Shown here: positions 37,271 through 47,914 of the stretch, piece after piece
Layout of the letters: each line of letters opens with the position of its first letter
Numbering within the stretch: the first letter of the stretch is position 1
Origin: Thiogranum sp.
Lineage (GTDB): Bacteria > Pseudomonadota > Gammaproteobacteria > DSM-19610
Length of the DNA stretch: 64,000 bases
Assembly: GCA_030148775.1 (NCBI GenBank)
Contig: JASBST010000029.1
Span: 1-64,000 of the forward strand
Direction: 5' to 3'
Made by a program: the position numbers and the translations under genes
The notes under the pieces: generated by a model
What the model saw: the letters and a program-made list of their open reading frames with translations, nothing else
Database searches by the model: none
What the model was told of the DNA's origin: nothing

Positions 37271-37648
37271 GCGCGAATCGACGCTCAAGCCGAAGCGCCG
37301 GCCAGCCGCTAGTAGGGGAAAGCGACGGCGCGTTGCTATCCGCACACGACCTCCGTCACGACCGACAATAAAGACAACGATTAGGTTTTATGAAGCTGAG
37401 CGACAAGGCACTCCGGCTGATCGGCCGGAAACTACTGGACCGCCCGGACAGCACCCACCTTCAGGATGATAGGCCAGCGCAAACCACCAGGCCCCGACCG
37501 GGAGCCCCGGTCGCCAGTGGGCGACAATCTCACTACGCTACCGTATTGGACTTCCGCAAAACCCGACGTTAGGCCACGGGCTTATTGTGGTCGAAACAGC
37601 GGTGCGATATGGTAGAAACAATCGCCGGTCCGATCAGGAGGCTGATTC
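37271..37648. other. gap after suhB with one doubtful short ORF
   Basis: This 378-base stretch has one ORF, 37390-37572 (60 residues, MKLSDKALRLIGRKLL...), with a weak AGG four bases before its ATG. Its N-terminal 16 residues look helical and its tail is Arg/Pro-rich. I cannot support it as a gene beyond that. No terminator, repeat or RNA is evident. Confidence 0.3.
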
Positions 37649-37987
37649 GTGAAACGTGGGCTTCTTATTTTACTGATACCACCCATGGCGGCCTGCCGCT
37701 ACGGCTGCGCGGGTTGTTGCGCCGCCCCCATCGCCGTGTTCTGGATCACGGCCATTGTCAGCATCAGTTACGGGTTGCTGGGCGGGCCCACCCATCTCAT
37801 GGGACCTAGCCTCAACACCATCCTGCTGGGCGCGGGCTTGTGGACGATCGCCAGTGTCTGGGCCGCGGTAACGATCCGCAGCGCCGACGAGGACCGCTGC
37901 GCCAAACGTAGCAACCGGCTGTGTCGGGGCGTTCTCGCCGCTGCCGACGAAACCGACCCCTTCGACGAAGTGCGCAAGGCGCGCTAG
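37649..37987 (+). CDS. small membrane protein with CxxxCxxCC motif
   Basis: A 112-residue protein I do not recognise. The GTG at 37649 has an excellent CAGGAGG site seven bases upstream, which supports translation. The N-terminus is a hydrophobic segment followed at residues 16-24 by CRYGCAGCC (Cys16, 20, 23, 24). Two further membrane segments follow at about 27-48 and 55-77, then a polar tail with CAKRSNRLCRG and many acidic residues. Clustered cysteines at the mouth of a membrane helix suggest binding of a soft metal or a cluster, or lipid modification at Cys16. All of these are inference. Confidence 0.65.
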   Translation: MKRGLLILLIPPMAACRYGCAGCCAAPIAVFWITAIVSISYGLLGGPTHLMGPSLNTILLGAGLWTIASVWAAVTIRSADEDRCAKRSNRLCRGVLAAADETDPFDEVRKAR

Positions 37988-38000
37988 TCCAAAACCCGGT

Positions 38001-38936
38001 TCAGGGCGCGGCGTCGACGTCCTTGCCCTCTTTTTCCACGGCCATCAGATCGGACTTGCTCACACCCAGCGCCAGCGACAGCGCGCCGGCGACAAATATC
38101 GAGGAGTAGGTACCGACAAAGATACCGACGATCAGCGCCAGGGCAAAGGCATGAATGATCTCCCCGCCGAAAACGAATAAGGCCACAAGCACCATCAGCG
38201 TGGTGCCCGATGTCATCAAGGTGCGGGAAAGAGTCTGATTGATCGACGCGTTCATGATCTCCTCGGGAGACCCTTTACGCATCTTGCGGAAATTTTCCCG
38301 AATGCGATCGAACACCACGATGGTATCGTTGAGCGAGTAACCGATAACGGCCAGAATGGCGGCCAGGACGGTGAGATCGAATTCCACCTGCAGCAACGAG
38401 AACAGTCCCAGGGTGATGGTGACATCGTGCACCAGCGCCACCACCGCGCCGACGGAAAAACGGTACTCGAAGCGCAGGGCCACATAAATCAGAATACCGA
38501 TCAGGGAATACAACACCGCCAGGCCACCCTGTTCGGTCAGCTCGTCACCGACTTGCGGGCCGACGAATTCAACCCGGCGCTTCTCCACCGAGGGATCGGC
38601 GCCGGCCAGTGCCGCCATGACTTCTTCACTGAGCTTGGCGCTGGCCGTGTCGGCCCGCGGCGCAATGCGTATGAGCACGTCCCGCGCGGTACCGAAATGC
38701 TGCACCTGCACGTCGCTGAAACCGGCATTCTCCAGAACGCTGCGGATACCGCCCAGGTCGACCGCGTCGGGATAGGCGACTTCGATCAACGTGCCGCCGG
38801 TAAAATCGATACCAAAGTCCAGACCCCGCATCGCCAATGTCACCAGGGATCCGATCACCAACGCCAGCGACAACACCATGGCAATTTTGCGTTTGCCCAT
38901 GAAGTCGATTTTCGTGCCCTTGTTGAGTATTCGCAT
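38001..38936 (-). CDS. secF: protein translocase subunit SecF
   Basis: Inner-membrane partner of SecD that uses the proton gradient to help complete Sec-dependent export. It has 311 residues from ATG 38936, with GGA seven bases upstream. A TTG at 38948 directly after the secD stop is the alternative. The family elements are GLDFGIDFTGGTLIEV near the N-terminus, a periplasmic P1 domain, and the membrane core VIGYSLNDTIVVFDRIRENFRK with TSGTTLMVLVALFVFGGE. Six membrane helices are visible. It is the last gene of the queA-tgt-yajC-secD-secF run. Confidence 0.97.
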   Translation of the reverse strand: MRILNKGTKIDFMGKRKIAMVLSLALVIGSLVTLAMRGLDFGIDFTGGTLIEVAYPDAVDLGGIRSVLENAGFSDVQVQHFGTARDVLIRIAPRADTASAKLSEEVMAALAGADPSVEKRRVEFVGPQVGDELTEQGGLAVLYSLIGILIYVALRFEYRFSVGAVVALVHDVTITLGLFSLLQVEFDLTVLAAILAVIGYSLNDTIVVFDRIRENFRKMRKGSPEEIMNASINQTLSRTLMTSGTTLMVLVALFVFGGEIIHAFALALIVGIFVGTYSSIFVAGALSLALGVSKSDLMAVEKEGKDVDAAP

Positions 38937-38948
38937 AATAAATTCCAA

Positions 38949-40802
38949 TCAGATCGGCAGTCGTTTCAGACGGCGACCGCCGTACGCCAGGTTGATGACG
39001 GCGCGCGTTCCCATGATAGCGGTAAACATCGATGTGATAATACCCAGCGACAGCGTCACCGCGAAGCCCTTGATCGGCCCGGTACCAAAGCTGAATAGCA
39101 CCACCGCTGCGATCAGGGTGGTGATGTTGGCGTCGGCGATAGTCGAGAAAGCCTTGGAGTAACCGGCGTGGATGCTGGCCTGGGGTGTATTACCATTGCG
39201 CAATTCCTTGCGGATGCGCTCAAAAATCAGCACATTGGCGTCGACCGCCATGCCCACCGTCAACACGATACCGGCGATGCCCGGCATGGTCAGCGTCGCC
39301 TGCAGCAATGACAGCAGGGCGACAATCAGAATCAGATTGAACGCCAGCGCCAGATCAGCCACCAGACCGAACACCTTGTAATAAAGCGCCATGAACACCA
39401 GAACCACAATGAAGCCGATCACCACCGATTCGAACCCCTGCTCGATATTCTCCGCGCCCAGGCTCGGCCCCACAGTGCGCTCCTCGATAATACGGATAGG
39501 GGCGGCCAGCGCACCGGAACGCAGCAGCAGCGCCAATTCATGCGCCTCTTGCGGGCTATCCAGACCGGTGGTCTGGAAATTCTTGCTGAACACATCGCGG
39601 ATGGTCGCTACGCTGATAATCTCCTGGACCTTGTGGTTACTCAACACCGATTTGCCGTCGACCATCCGCGACGTGGTCTTGTTCTCGATGAACACCACCG
39701 CCATCGGCTTGCCGACATTCTCCTTGGTGAAGTCGAGCATCTTGCGCGCGCCCTTGCCGTCGAGCGTCACCGAAACCTGCGGACTGCCCGAGTTGTTATC
39801 AAAACCGGAACGCGCGTTGATGATCTGATCGCCAGTCACGATCACACGGTTTTTCAGCAGGTAATAACGGCCATCGCGACTCTTGTACAAGCGTGTTCCG
39901 GGCGGAACCGCGCCCCTGCGCGCCGCCTCAACGTCATGCTGCGTATCCACAGCGCGGTACTCCAGAGTGGCTGTGGCGCCAAGAATACGTTTCGCCGCGG
40001 CGGTATCCTGCACGCCCGGCAATTGCACCACAACGCGACTGTCACCTTGCTGCTGGATGATGGGTTCGGCAACCCCGAGCTCATTGATGCGGTTGCGCAA
40101 GGTGGTGATATTCTGCTGCAGCGCAAGCTTGCGTGTCTCGCGGATTTCATCGTCGCTAAGACTCGCCTGCAACAGATAAGCGCCGCCTTTATCGACATTC
40201 TCCAGTTGCAGGTCGCGGTAAGCCTCGTGGATGACATCGCCGGCCTTGTCGCGATCCTCGGCGTTACGGAACTTGAACAGTAGTTCTTGCTTGTCGATTC
40301 GGATACTGATATAGCGAACCTTCGCATCCCGCAGAACTGTGCGCAGATCGGACGAATAGCGTTCCAGCGCCTTGTGGATCGCCGCGTCCATGTCGACTTC
40401 CATCAGAAAGTGTACACCGCCGCGCAAATCGAGCCCGAGATACATGGGCAAGGCGTTGATCGCCCGCAACCAGCCGGGGGTGGACGGCGCCAGATTGAGC
40501 GCGACGATGTAGTTGCCGCCAAGCGCCTCTTTGATCACATCGGCGGCACGCAGTTGATCCTCGGTATTGTGAAAACGGACCAATATGCGGTCTTCGGTTT
40601 GCTGAACCGACTTGACCGCCAGCTTTTTGTCCGCCAGGCGCGTCTCGACCACTCCCTCCAGGCTGTCGCCCAACTTAGTCCCGCGCGAAGAGGAAATCTG
40701 TACCGCCGGGTCCTCACCGTACAGATTGGGCAAGGCGTAGAGCACGCCGACCACGAGCGTAAGACAGATGAGCAAATACTTCCACGCGGGATACTGATTC
40801 AT
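38949..40802 (-). CDS. secD: protein translocase subunit SecD
   Basis: Large partner of SecF with an extended periplasmic region that captures exported proteins. It has 617 residues, typical of gammaproteobacteria. Signatures are [18 protein letters not shown], the P1 domain with [18 protein letters not shown], and the membrane domain with [22 protein letters not shown]-like sequence ([13 protein letters not shown]) and [20 protein letters not shown]. Six membrane helices are present. It begins 19 bases after yajC and ends directly before secF. Confidence 0.97.
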   Translation of the reverse strand: [617 protein letters not shown]

Positions 40803-40821
40803 AGGATTTCGTCTTCAGGAG

Positions 40822-41154
40822 TTATTGCAGTTCTTTGCCGGTGCCTTTGGGCATCAGCGTGGCGACCGCCTGCTTTTGCACTTTAACCTCGACATTGTCG
40901 GCGACCTTGAGCTGAACGAAATTTTCACCGACATCAGTAATACGTCCCAGCAGGCCGCCGTTGGTGACCACTTCATCGCCCTTGGCCAGCACTTCCACCA
41001 TTTTCTTGTGTTCTTTGGCACGCTTGGTCTGCGGACGAATCAACAAAAAGTAGAACACCACGAAAATCAGTACGAGCGGAAGGAAGCTCATAATCGGATC
41101 CGGTTGCCCTTCGGCCGGGGCGGCCGCGAGAGCATCGCTGATGAAGAAATTCAT
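40822..41154 (-). CDS. yajC: preprotein translocase accessory subunit YajC
   Basis: Small single-pass membrane protein that forms a complex with SecDF. It has 110 residues. A periplasmic N-terminal stretch precedes one strong membrane helix (about 23-40, LPLVLIFVVFYFLLIRPQ). The conserved cytoplasmic sequence is RAKEHKKMVEVLAKGDEVVTNGGLLGRI. It lies 52 bases after tgt in the conserved order tgt-yajC-secD-secF, and all members are transcribed leftward. Confidence 0.96.
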   Translation of the reverse strand: MNFFISDALAAAPAEGQPDPIMSFLPLVLIFVVFYFLLIRPQTKRAKEHKKMVEVLAKGDEVVTNGGLLGRITDVGENFVQLKVADNVEVKVQKQAVATLMPKGTGKELQ

Positions 41155-41206
41155 AGACTCTTTTCCCTTTGAACAGTAGCGCCGGTCAGGCTTTCAAAGC
41201 GCGCTA

Positions 41207-43365
<2,159 letters not shown>

Positions 43366-43433
43366 GGCGCGGCATCTTACCACAGCCGCCGGGCTGCGCT
43401 GGCGCGCCGGGAGCAGCCGCGGTGACAAGCGTA

Positions 43434-43461
43434 TTGCACCGGCAAAAGGAATCCTTATACT
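43434..43461 (+). promoter_or_regulatory. sigma-70 promoter for tRNA-Leu
   Basis: TTGCAC (43434-43439) and TATACT (43456-43461) are separated by 16 bases. A GC-rich discriminator (GGCCCGCTCCC) follows, as expected for stable-RNA promoters under stringent control. The predicted start is about seven bases before the mature tRNA 5' end. Confidence 0.7.
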
Positions 43462-43474
43462 GGCCCGCTCCCTC

Positions 43475-43561
43475 GCCGGGGTGGCGGAACTGGTAGACGC
43501 GCCGGATTCAAAATCCGGTTCTGGCAACAGAGTGTGGGTTCGATTCCCACCCTCGGCACCA
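43475..43561 (+). tRNA. tRNA-Leu (anticodon CAA)
   Basis: The cloverleaf folds completely. The acceptor stem is GCCGGGG with CCTCGGC (one G-T pair), and the D-arm sequence is TGGCGGAACTGGTAGACGC. The anticodon stem CCGGA/TCCGG encloses loop TTCAAAA, placing anticodon CAA at 43509-43511. A long class II variable arm and the T-arm GGGTTCGATTCCC follow. CCA is encoded (43559-43561). The type reads UUG codons. The gene stands alone between queA and glgP. Confidence 0.97.
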
Positions 43562-43567
43562 TCATCG

Positions 43568-43608
43568 CAGGCACGCGGCCGGCGCCGGACCGGACCGACG
43601 CCTGTTTT
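43568..43608 (+). terminator. possible terminator after tRNA-Leu
   Basis: CAGGC at 43568-43572 can pair with GCCTG at 43600-43604, directly followed by TTTT. The 27 bases between are GC-rich and self-complementary (GGCCGGCGCC), giving a compound hairpin. The outer stem is short, so the call is tentative. Confidence 0.4.
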
Positions 43609-43847
43609 CTTCGCTTACCATCTTGAGATTTCTTGACATTTCAGTCGCACCTCTTCGGCGCGCTGGTTCGCGCGCGCCGCCGGTTTTAGTGCAGGCGCTC
43701 GCCACTTTGGTGCTCGCCGGGCAGCGGTCGACAAGTGCCGCGTTTAACCTATAATCGCACCCTTGACCTTTGGCGGCGCTGCCCGGCGGTTGAACCGTGG
43801 CGCAGGTCGCGCCACTTATTCACTCGTGCACCCTTAGCGGAGATCCC

Positions 43848-46406
43848 ATGCCAGGAACGCGTTTTAGCCTGGAAGTCCAACCCGAAATCACGGAAAAACT
43901 GCAACGCCTGGTCGAATTGTCGAACGATTTGCTGTACAGCTGGGACCGTTCGGTGAGAGCGCTGTTCTTCCGCCTCGACCCGGCGTTGTGGGAAAACAGC
44001 GGCCACAACCCCAAGGTGTTTCTACGCCGAGTATCCCAGCAGCGACTGGACGAAGCCGCGGACGACCGTATTTATATCGAAGCCTATAATCGCGCGCTAT
44101 CGGCCTATGACTCCTATCTGGCGGAAAACCAGCGCAAGAGCATCGACAAATACCTGCACCCCAAAAAGGATCTGGTGGCTTATTTCTGTGCCGAATTCGG
44201 TCTGCACGAGAGTCTGCCGATCTACTCCGGCGGACTCGGTATTCTTGCCGGCGATCACTGCAAGGCGGCGAGCGATCTGTCAATACCCTTCGTCGCCGTC
44301 GGCATGCTCTACCGCCAGGGCTACTTCACCCAGACCATCGACGAACACGGCAACCAGGTCGCCCATTACACCACCACCGATTTCGACAAGCTGCCGTTGC
44401 GCTCGGCCTGCGACGAAAGCGGCCTGGAACTGCACGTCAAGGTGGAGTTCCCCGGCCGCGACGTGTTACTGAAAATCTGGGAGGCGCGCGCCGGGCATAT
44501 CAAGCTGTATCTGCTCGACAGCGATCTGCCCAGCAACGAGGAAGCCGACCGCGCGATCACCTACCAGCTGTATGGCGGCGATATCAATACCCGCATTCAG
44601 CAGGAAATCGTCCTCGGTATCGGCGGCGTGCGCGCCCTGCGACTGCTCGGCCTGCAACCGACCGCCTGGCATATCAACGAGGGACATGCCGCGTTCCAGG
44701 TGCTTGAGCGCTGTCGCGAACTGGTCGCCGAAGGGCTTGATTTCGGCAGCGCGTTGGAACAGGTGGCGGCAGCCACGGTATTCACCACGCATACGCCCGT
44801 ACCGGCCGGCCACGATATTTTCGACCACAGCCTGGTCGTCAGTTATTTCAGCGACTATGCCGAGTCGCTGGGTATGACAATGGAGGATTTTCTTGCCCTC
44901 GGCACCAATCCGGCCAGCGAGGGCCGTTTCAATCAGACCATCCTGGCGCTGCGCGCGTCGCGTTTCCATAACGGTGTCAGTCGTATTCACGGACAAGTCG
45001 CTTCGCGGATGGAGGGGTATGTCTGGCCGCAAATACCGGTCGACGAAAACCCCATGCGCCACGTCACCAATGGTGTGCACGTGCAGACCTTTCTGGCCTA
45101 CGAATGGGGCAACCTGTACGACATGCGTTTCGGTCTGGAGTGGCGCAACGAACTGCTGAACGAGGAATACTGGGATCGTATCGATGAAATTCCCGACCAC
45201 AGCTTCTGGAGTCTGCGTCAGTCCCTGAAATCCGAACTATTGGCGGCAGTACGCCGCCGCGTGGTGCTGCAGTCGCGGCGCAACCGCTGCGGCGAGGCAC
45301 AGATCGATCGCATTACCCGTCTGCTCAGTCCGCACGAAGCGGACATTCTGACCATCGGCTTTGCCCGCCGCTTCGCCACCTACAAACGTGCCACGCTGTT
45401 GTTTTCCGATCCCGAACGCCTCGCGCGCCTGCTCAACGACCCGCAACGTCCGGTACTGCTGATTTTCGCCGGCAAGGCGCATCCCAGCGACCAGCCCGGG
45501 CAGCAACTTATCCGGGTGATTCACGAGTTTTCCCGCCGTCCCGAGTTCGTCGGCAAGATTCTACTGCTTGAGGGCTATGATCTGTCGTTGGGGCGCAAGC
45601 TGGTCTCCGGCGTCGACGTCTGGCTGAACAATCCTGAATATCCGATGGAGGCCAGCGGTACCTCCGGACAAAAGGCCGGCATCAATGGCGTGATCAATCT
45701 CAGCGTCCTCGACGGCTGGTGGGGTGAAGGTTACAACGGCGAAAACGGATGGGCGATCACACCGCACGACCGCCACTACGATGCCGCGTTTCGCAACCAG
45801 GAAGAGGCCAACGAACTGCTCGATATCCTTGAGCACCAGGTGATTCCGCTGTACTACGACCGTAACGGACACGGGTTTTCGGAAGGTTGGGTGCACATGT
45901 CCAAAGCGTCGATGAAATCCACCCTGCCGCTGTTCAATTCGCAGCGCATGGTCATGGATTATATTCGCAGTTTTTACGCACCTGCGGCCGAGCAGGGACG
46001 CAGCTTGTCGCGCAACCGCTATAAAGGAGCCCGCGAATTGGCCACCTGGAAAAAGAAAATCCGCGCGCTCTGGCCCGGGGTTGCGCTGCGCCGCGTCGAT
46101 CCGGGCACCGGCGCGGTGAGCGCCGGCAGCCAGGTGACTATCCAGGTGGCTGCAAAATTGGGCGACCTGACCCCCCAGGACGTGCGCCTCGAATGCGTGA
46201 TAGGCACCGAGGACGAACATCATAATTTTCAAGCCAGCGAATACTTCGGCTTTACACCCGGCGGCAAACTCGACAACGGCGAGACCTTGTTCGAGCTCAA
46301 CATGGAGCCGCCCCTACCCGGCCTGCAGCTATATCAGATCCGCATTTATCCCTATAACCCGTTACTCAGCCATCGCTTTGAAACCGGTTGCATGGTCTGG
46401 CTCTAG
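43848..46406 (+). CDS. glgP: alpha-glucan phosphorylase (GT35, short DUF3417-bearing type)
   Basis: Releases glucose-1-phosphate from glycogen or maltodextrin using pyridoxal phosphate. It has 852 residues of the bacterial/archaeal-type phosphorylase with an N-terminal DUF3417 domain (LLYSWDRSVRALFFRLDPALW). Core motifs are AYFCAEFGLHESLPIYSGGLGILAGDHCKAASDL, INEGHAAF, FTTHTPVPAGHD and TIGFARRFATYKRA. The PLP region reads MEASGTSGQKAGINGVINLSVLDGWW, with the catalytic Lys in SGQKAG. The ATG at 43848 follows GCGGAG. It is convergent with the malQ-GH57-glgC genes of the same pathway. Confidence 0.95.
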   Translation: MPGTRFSLEVQPEITEKLQRLVELSNDLLYSWDRSVRALFFRLDPALWENSGHNPKVFLRRVSQQRLDEAADDRIYIEAYNRALSAYDSYLAENQRKSIDKYLHPKKDLVAYFCAEFGLHESLPIYSGGLGILAGDHCKAASDLSIPFVAVGMLYRQGYFTQTIDEHGNQVAHYTTTDFDKLPLRSACDESGLELHVKVEFPGRDVLLKIWEARAGHIKLYLLDSDLPSNEEADRAITYQLYGGDINTRIQQEIVLGIGGVRALRLLGLQPTAWHINEGHAAFQVLERCRELVAEGLDFGSALEQVAAATVFTTHTPVPAGHDIFDHSLVVSYFSDYAESLGMTMEDFLALGTNPASEGRFNQTILALRASRFHNGVSRIHGQVASRMEGYVWPQIPVDENPMRHVTNGVHVQTFLAYEWGNLYDMRFGLEWRNELLNEEYWDRIDEIPDHSFWSLRQSLKSELLAAVRRRVVLQSRRNRCGEAQIDRITRLLSPHEADILTIGFARRFATYKRATLLFSDPERLARLLNDPQRPVLLIFAGKAHPSDQPGQQLIRVIHEFSRRPEFVGKILLLEGYDLSLGRKLVSGVDVWLNNPEYPMEASGTSGQKAGINGVINLSVLDGWWGEGYNGENGWAITPHDRHYDAAFRNQEEANELLDILEHQVIPLYYDRNGHGFSEGWVHMSKASMKSTLPLFNSQRMVMDYIRSFYAPAAEQGRSLSRNRYKGARELATWKKKIRALWPGVALRRVDPGTGAVSAGSQVTIQVAAKLGDLTPQDVRLECVIGTEDEHHNFQASEYFGFTPGGKLDNGETLFELNMEPPLPGLQLYQIRIYPYNPLLSHRFETGCMVWL

Positions 46407-46418
46407 TCCGCGCGCAAC

Positions 46419-47888
46419 TCAGGGACCGCGGCCGTAGAGGCCGATCCATTCGCGCAGGCGCTGCGCCTGGTGCGGCTGCAACTGCTCCCAGTCGAAGCGC
46501 CAGCTCCAGTTGCCTGCGGCGACACCGGGTGTGTTCATCCGGTGTGCCGCGTCCAGTTCCATCACGTCCTGCAGCGGAACCACCGCCAGGCGCGCCACCG
46601 AAGCCAGCGCGGCGCGTATCAGTAGCGCGGGCATAGGTTCCTGCGAATTCCCCAGGTAGTGGCGGATGCGCTCACGCTCCTGCTCGGATAATTCCTGATA
46701 CCAGCCGAGTGTGGTGTTGTTGTCGTGGGTGCCCGTGTAGACCACACTGAGCTCCTCATGATTGTGCGGCAGATACGGGTTGTCGGGCGACCCGTCGAAC
46801 GCGAACTGAAGGATCTTCATTCCCGGTAACTGGAACGCCTGACGCAATGCGGTCACCTGCGGCGTGATGACGCCCAGATCCTCGGCCACCAACGGCAAAT
46901 CACCGAACACCTGGCGGAGGACTTCGAAGAAACTCTCGCCCGGCCCCTGCACCCAGTGGCCGTCGATCGCCGTCTCGGCGCTGGCATCGATCTCCCAATA
47001 GGCCTCGAAGCCGCGAAAATGATCGATACGCACCAGATCGAACATCTCCATTTGTGAACGCATGCGTTCGAGCCACCAGCCGAAACCGTCCTGCTTTAGC
47101 GCCTCCCAGCGATACAACGGATTACCCCAACGCTGGCCGGTGGCCGAAAAATAATCCGGCGGCACCCCGGCCACCACCTGCAGCCGTCCCTGCTCGTCGA
47201 CCGAAAACCATTCGCGATGGGCCCATACATCGGCGCTGTCGTGCGCCACGAAAATGGGAATATCCCCAAATAGCAGAATGCCGCGCTGATTGGCGTAGCG
47301 ACGCAGTTGGCGCCACTGGCGGTAGAACAGATATTGTTCGAAGCGCACCTGAGCGAGCGCGCCCGCCAGCCGCTTGCGTTGCGCCTCGAGCGCCTCACGG
47401 TCGCGCTCGCACACCGGCTGCGGCCACTCGTACCAGGCGCGTCCGCCGTAAGCACCGCGCAAAGCCTGGTAGAGAGCAAAGTCGTCCAGCCAGTGCGCGT
47501 GCTCGCGGACAAAGCGCTTGAATGCGCGTCGCTCCTCGTCGTCGGCATTGCGCTGAAAACCGTTCCAGGCGGCCGCCAGACGCACGCCGCGCTGCTCGAC
47601 CAGATCCTGCCCCGCATCCAGATCGGCATTGTCCAGCCAGCCGAGTTCCACCAGTGCCCGCAGACTGATCAGACGCGGATTACCCGCGTGGACGGAGGTG
47701 CACTGATACGGGGAACCGTCCTCATGGGTCGGGCCCAGCGGCAGGGTCTGCCACACCCCAACGCCGACATCGTGCAGAAAATCGACAAAGTGATAGGCCT
47801 CCTGCCCGAGATCGCCGTTGCCGAGCGGGCCCGGTAGCGACGTTGGGTGAAGGAGTACGCCGGCGCGGCGTTGGTTGAACAGGTCCAT
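46419..47888 (-). CDS. malQ: 4-alpha-glucanotransferase (amylomaltase, GH77)
   Basis: Transfers glucan chains between maltodextrins and links glycogen breakdown to phosphorylase. It has 489 residues, typical of short amylomaltases. The N-terminal signature is RRAGVLLHPTSLPGPLGNGDLG. The catalytic nucleophile Asp is in DLVRIDHFRGFEAYWEI, the acid/base Glu in LPLVAEDLGVITP, and the third Asp in VVYTGTHDNNTTLGW. ATG 47888 gives the usual N-terminus; upstream frame extension has no homology. It lies 26 bases after the GH57 gene on the same strand. Confidence 0.96.
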   Translation of the reverse strand: MDLFNQRRAGVLLHPTSLPGPLGNGDLGQEAYHFVDFLHDVGVGVWQTLPLGPTHEDGSPYQCTSVHAGNPRLISLRALVELGWLDNADLDAGQDLVEQRGVRLAAAWNGFQRNADDEERRAFKRFVREHAHWLDDFALYQALRGAYGGRAWYEWPQPVCERDREALEAQRKRLAGALAQVRFEQYLFYRQWRQLRRYANQRGILLFGDIPIFVAHDSADVWAHREWFSVDEQGRLQVVAGVPPDYFSATGQRWGNPLYRWEALKQDGFGWWLERMRSQMEMFDLVRIDHFRGFEAYWEIDASAETAIDGHWVQGPGESFFEVLRQVFGDLPLVAEDLGVITPQVTALRQAFQLPGMKILQFAFDGSPDNPYLPHNHEELSVVYTGTHDNNTTLGWYQELSEQERERIRHYLGNSQEPMPALLIRAALASVARLAVVPLQDVMELDAAHRMNTPGVAAGNWSWRFDWEQLQPHQAQRLREWIGLYGRGP

Positions 47889-47914
47889 GTCAGGCGGGGT
47901 ATCGTCCAGGGGCG

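Noticed and set aside
37390-37572. 60-codon ORF as a confirmed gene
   Set aside because: Weak ribosome site, Arg/Pro-rich tail and no recognisable similarity; mentioned only in the gap entry.
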